Program-made: the position numbers and the translations under genes | In this document: piece by piece, positions 44,697-47,638 of the stretch | Numbering within the stretch: position 1 is the stretch's first letter | Layout: each line of letters starts with the position of its first letter | Notes under the pieces: generated by a model | What the model was told of the DNA's origin: nothing | Seen by the model: the letters and a program-made list of their open reading frames with translations, nothing else | Databases searched by the model: none | Origin: JAGBWK01 sp964462445 | GTDB taxonomy: Bacteria; Bacteroidota; Bacteroidia; Bacteroidales; Muribaculaceae | Assembly: GCA_964462445.1 (NCBI GenBank) | Contig: CAYWXG010000014.1 | Location: 1 to 47,638 of the forward strand | Reading direction: 5' to 3' | Length of the DNA: 47,638 nucleotides

Positions 44697-45153
44697 ATGG
44701 AATGAGGGGCTTCCCTATGGGCGTCAGCCCCTATGGACTGAGGGGCTTCCGCCCCTCATAGGAATGCGTCAGCCTATGGACTGAGGGCTTACCAGCCCTC
44801 ATAATCACAACACCGCGTCAGCCAAATGGAGTGAGGGGCTTCCGCCCCTCATATCACAACACCGCGCCAGCCCAATGGAGTGAGGGGCTTCCGCCCCTCA
44901 TAGGAATGCGTCAGCCTATGGACTGAGGGCTTACCNNNNNNNNNNNNNNNNNNNNNNNNNNNNNNNNNNNNNNNNNNNNNNNNNNNNNNNNNNNNNNNNN
45001 NNNNNNNNNNNNNNNNNNNNNNNNNNNNNNNNNNNAGCCCTCATAATCACCACCCCTTACAATTCTCCCGAAGGCCGGTAGGCCTTCGCTCCTTAACAAC
45101 ACCCATGATTTTTCACCGCGCCAGCCTATGGAATGAGGGGCTTCCGCCCCTCA
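44697..45153 (+). repeat. REP/BIME cluster C, interrupted by the scaffold gap
   Basis: A half-unit at 44697-44714, complete units at 44733-44758, 44776-44801, 44826-44851 and 44875-44900, a unit split by the gap (44918-44935 and 45036-45043), an inverted unit at 45069-45092 and a last unit at 45128-45153. Spacers repeat the motif GCGTCAGCC or GCGCCAGCC before most units. The remaining part of the 44454-45275 gap is AT-rich leader of the FG-GAP gene (44454-44690) and the nadB promoter region (45154-45275). Confidence 0.9.
44936..45035. other. Scaffold gap (100 N)
   Basis: Exactly 100 N, a placeholder length. The left side ends TTACC and the right side begins AGCCCTCA, which are the loop and right arm of one REP unit, so the assembly broke in the repeat. 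Confidence 0.97.
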
Positions 45154-45213
45154 CATCAACCGCCCCTCACATCACTCCTCCCACCACCAAAACAAACTTT
45201 TTTTCAACAAAAA

Positions 45214-45246
45214 TTGCACCTCATACAACATTTTATAGTAAATTTG
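45214..45246 (+). promoter_or_regulatory. Promoter of nadB
   Basis: TTG (45214-45216), 22 nt, TAAATTTG (45239-45246); about 30 nt upstream of the ATG. Confidence 0.55.
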
Positions 45247-45275
45247 CCCACATCAAGGGTTAAATCAATACGTGT

Positions 45276-46847
45276 ATGACTTACGAATATGATTATTTAG
45301 TGATAGGTAGTGGCATTGCCGGCATGAGCTTTGCTCTCAAAGTAGCCAAATTTTCGCGCGTTGCTCTTATTTGCAAAACAACGCTCGACGAAGCAAACAC
45401 TGCTCTCGCTCAAGGGGGTATTGCTTCAGTCACTAATCTCAAAGTCGACAACTTCGACAAGCATTTCGAAGACACTATGATTGCCGGCGACCATCTTAGC
45501 GACCCCGAAGCCGTCAGAAAAGTAGTTACCGAAGCTCCCGAACAAATACGTGAACTAATTGGGTGGGGCGTTAATTTCGACCGAAACGACCATGGCGACT
45601 TTGACCTTCACCGAGAAGGAGGGCACAGCGAATTTCGTATTCTTCACCATGCCGACAACACCGGCTTCGAAATACAACAAAGCCTTATTCGTCAAGTGCG
45701 CGAAAATCCGAATATCGACATCTTCGAGCATCATTTTGCTATCGAAATAATCACTCAACACCACCTTGGCAAAATTGTGACTCGCCGCACACCCGACATC
45801 ACATGCTACGGCGCATATGTGCTAAACGAAGGGAACTCTTCCGTCGATAAATTCCTCGCCAAAATCACACTTATGGCAACCGGTGGTGCCGGTGCCGTTT
45901 ACACTACTACCACAAACCCCCTCGTTGCAACCGGCGACGGTATTGCTATGGTCTACCGCGCAAAAGGCACCGTACAGGACATGGAATTCATTCAATTCCA
46001 CCCTACCGCACTTTACCACCCCGGCGACCGACCATCCTTCCTCATCACGGAAGCCATGCGTGGCTATGGAGCCGTACTACGCAACCTTAAAGGGGAGGAA
46101 TTCATGCACAAATACGACCCCCGACTTTCTCTCGCTCCACGCGACATAGTTGCACGTGCTATCGACTCTGAAATGAAACAATACGGCGACGACCACGTAT
46201 ATCTCGACGTCACTCATAAAGACCCTGAAGAAACTAAGCACCACTTCCCCAATATTTACAAAAAATGTCTATCCCTCGGCATCGACATCACCAAGGACTA
46301 CATCCCCGTTGCCCCCGCAGCTCACTACCTCTGCGGTGGTATCAAAGTCGACAGCAATGCTGAGTCTTCTATCAAACGTCTCTACGCTGTTGGTGAATGT
46401 TCTTGCACCGGGCTGCACGGCGGCAATCGCTTGGCTTCCAACTCTTTGATTGAAGCCGTAGTTTACGCCGATGCCGCTGCCCGACATGCCGTTGAAGTTG
46501 TAGGACATTACTCTTTCCGCTCCGACGTGCCCGACTGGAACGACGAAGGAACCCGACACCCCGAAGAAATGGTACTTATCACTCAGAGTATCAAGGAAGT
46601 AAACCAAATAATGGGCACCTATGTAGGCATCGTTCGCTCCAATTTGCGACTCGACCGCGCTTGGAACCGTCTCGACATCCTTTACGAAGAAACCGAAAAA
46701 CTTTTCAAATGCTCTAAGGCGTCACGCGAAATTTGCGAACTTCGTAATATTATCAACGTGGGATACCTCATCATGCGTCAAGCCAAAGAGCGCAAAGAGT
46801 CAAGAGGTCTACACTACACTCTCGACTATCCCCCTACTGCCCGGTAA
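45276..46847 (+). CDS. nadB: L-aspartate oxidase
   Basis: A 523-residue FAD enzyme that oxidises L-aspartate to iminoaspartate, the first step of NAD synthesis. Seen: the FAD-binding VIGSGIAGMSFALK (9-22), ALAQGGIASV (48-57), the substrate loop HREGGHSEFRILH, and GGNRLASNSLIEAV near residue 390. The NadB-specific features distinguish it from succinate dehydrogenase flavoproteins. nadA and nadC are not in the window. Confidence 0.94.
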   Translation: MTYEYDYLVIGSGIAGMSFALKVAKFSRVALICKTTLDEANTALAQGGIASVTNLKVDNFDKHFEDTMIAGDHLSDPEAVRKVVTEAPEQIRELIGWGVNFDRNDHGDFDLHREGGHSEFRILHHADNTGFEIQQSLIRQVRENPNIDIFEHHFAIEIITQHHLGKIVTRRTPDITCYGAYVLNEGNSSVDKFLAKITLMATGGAGAVYTTTTNPLVATGDGIAMVYRAKGTVQDMEFIQFHPTALYHPGDRPSFLITEAMRGYGAVLRNLKGEEFMHKYDPRLSLAPRDIVARAIDSEMKQYGDDHVYLDVTHKDPEETKHHFPNIYKKCLSLGIDITKDYIPVAPAAHYLCGGIKVDSNAESSIKRLYAVGECSCTGLHGGNRLASNSLIEAVVYADAAARHAVEVVGHYSFRSDVPDWNDEGTRHPEEMVLITQSIKEVNQIMGTYVGIVRSNLRLDRAWNRLDILYEETEKLFKCSKASREICELRNIINVGYLIMRQAKERKESRGLHYTLDYPPTAR

Positions 46848-46888
46848 CTATATAACACGCGGCTTAATTGCCGATATTACCTACTATA

Positions 46889-47536
46889 ATGAAAGGGCCT
46901 GTTAAAATTATAACTGCCCTGATAATCGGCTCGACAACAGCGATATCGGGCTATTGCTCACAACCGGATCCTTCTGGCGAAAATCCGGTTGCGCTTCGCT
47001 CCGTGCGTCAAAAAATATTCCGTGGCAAAACTCGCGTTGTCATTGACGGGGACACCGTTACAATGCTCGTTTTCAATGAAATTGACGTTTATCCCCCTCT
47101 CAAATTCAAGAGCAAAAAAGATGAAAATTTCTACTGGCGCACCGTGCGCGACGTGCGGAAAGCCCTCCCTTATGCCAAACTTATCGCCGAAACTCTTACC
47201 GAAACCTACGAATATCTTCTGACGTTTGAAACCGAGGAGGAACGGAAACACTACCTTAAAGAGATGGAGGATGAAGTGTTCAACCAATACAAACCGGCTC
47301 TCAAACGATTCACCAAAAGTCAAGCCAAAATGCTCGTCAAACTAATCGGACGCGAAACCAACCAAAGCGGTTACGAAATCCTCAAAGCCTTCCTCGGCAC
47401 CACAAGAGCCGTTTTCTACCACGGATTCGGAAAACTTTTCGGCGTCAACATCAACGGCAAATATCGCCCCGACAAAGATAAAAATGATGCCATAATTGAG
47501 CGTGTTGCATCTCTCATCGAACAGGGGCAATTGTAA
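46889..47536 (+). CDS. DUF4294 family exported protein
   Basis: The frame is open from a TTG at 46868, but the ATG at 46889 (MKGPVKIITALIIG) gives a signal-peptide-like start and a 215-residue protein. The conserved part starts near IDGDTVTMLVFNEIDVYPPL and continues through FYWRTVRDVRKALPYAKLI, a basic helical region with KSQAKMLVKLIGRETNQSG, typical of DUF4294 proteins of Bacteroidota. The function is unknown. It lies about 40 bp after nadB and is probably cotranscribed. The last 100 bases of the window show no feature. Confidence 0.8.
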   Translation: MKGPVKIITALIIGSTTAISGYCSQPDPSGENPVALRSVRQKIFRGKTRVVIDGDTVTMLVFNEIDVYPPLKFKSKKDENFYWRTVRDVRKALPYAKLIAETLTETYEYLLTFETEEERKHYLKEMEDEVFNQYKPALKRFTKSQAKMLVKLIGRETNQSGYEILKAFLGTTRAVFYHGFGKLFGVNINGKYRPDKDKNDAIIERVASLIEQGQL

Positions 47537-47638
47537 ATTTTTCATAAATAATCAAACAAAGTTGTTAACTTTTACTTTCACCCTCAATATTGTCCTAAAT
47601 AATTTTTAGGCATAACCTATTACACAAAGTAGCAATAC

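Overview
The window is chromosomal DNA from a member of the Bacteroidales, most likely a gut Muribaculaceae-like species. The order-level call rests on visible features: a fused SecDF, PorX and PorW/SprE of the type IX secretion system, a TGS-domain nucleoside kinase, secreted proteins with type IX-like tails, a DUF4294 protein, and promoters of the Bacteroidota form (TTTG or TTG, about 20 nt, TAnnTTTG). The family-level call is inference. One 100-N scaffold gap lies at 44936-45035.

Layout. 1-1690 (minus): a membrane/periplasmic iron-sulfur electron-transfer pair; the distal gene runs off the left edge. 2035-5201 (plus): an AT-rich four-gene DpnII/MboI-type (GATC) restriction-modification operon with an extra small PD-(D/E)XK nuclease-like gene and a palindrome at its promoter. 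5320-9511 (minus): a secreted endonuclease I-type nuclease with a type IX tail, and a nucleoside kinase. 9696-10680: a decayed glycosidase-like pseudogene. 10757-18258: secDF, pdxA, a fucO-type dehydrogenase and a dtd-mazG-deoC operon. 18439-23785 (plus): the rimP-nusA-infB-folK translation operon. 23863-26742 (minus): a FtsX-like permease, rbfA and trmD, with a candidate small RNA between rbfA and trmD.

26934-28971 (plus): a strong promoter drives a structured RNA of about 290 nt, followed by a YidD-TPR-membrane fusion and a small secreted protein. 29072-35120 (minus): porW-porX-tsaE-birA. 35270-35340: tRNA-Gln with promoter and terminator. 35488-40852 (minus): a large DUF2723 membrane protein, a polysaccharide deacetylase and queG. 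40995-45153: a REP/RAYT region in which a REP-associated tyrosine transposase is bracketed by two copies of a palindromic repeat module; a third copy, interrupted by the scaffold gap, lies beyond a secreted FG-GAP protein gene. 45276-47536 (plus): nadB and a DUF4294 protein.

Most of the window is ordinary core metabolism and information processing. The parts most worth a second look are the REP/RAYT modules, whose half-repeats all break at the hairpin loop; the restriction operon with an additional nuclease; the structured RNA upstream of the YidD fusion; and the tiny RNA with a six-codon frame between trmD and rbfA.
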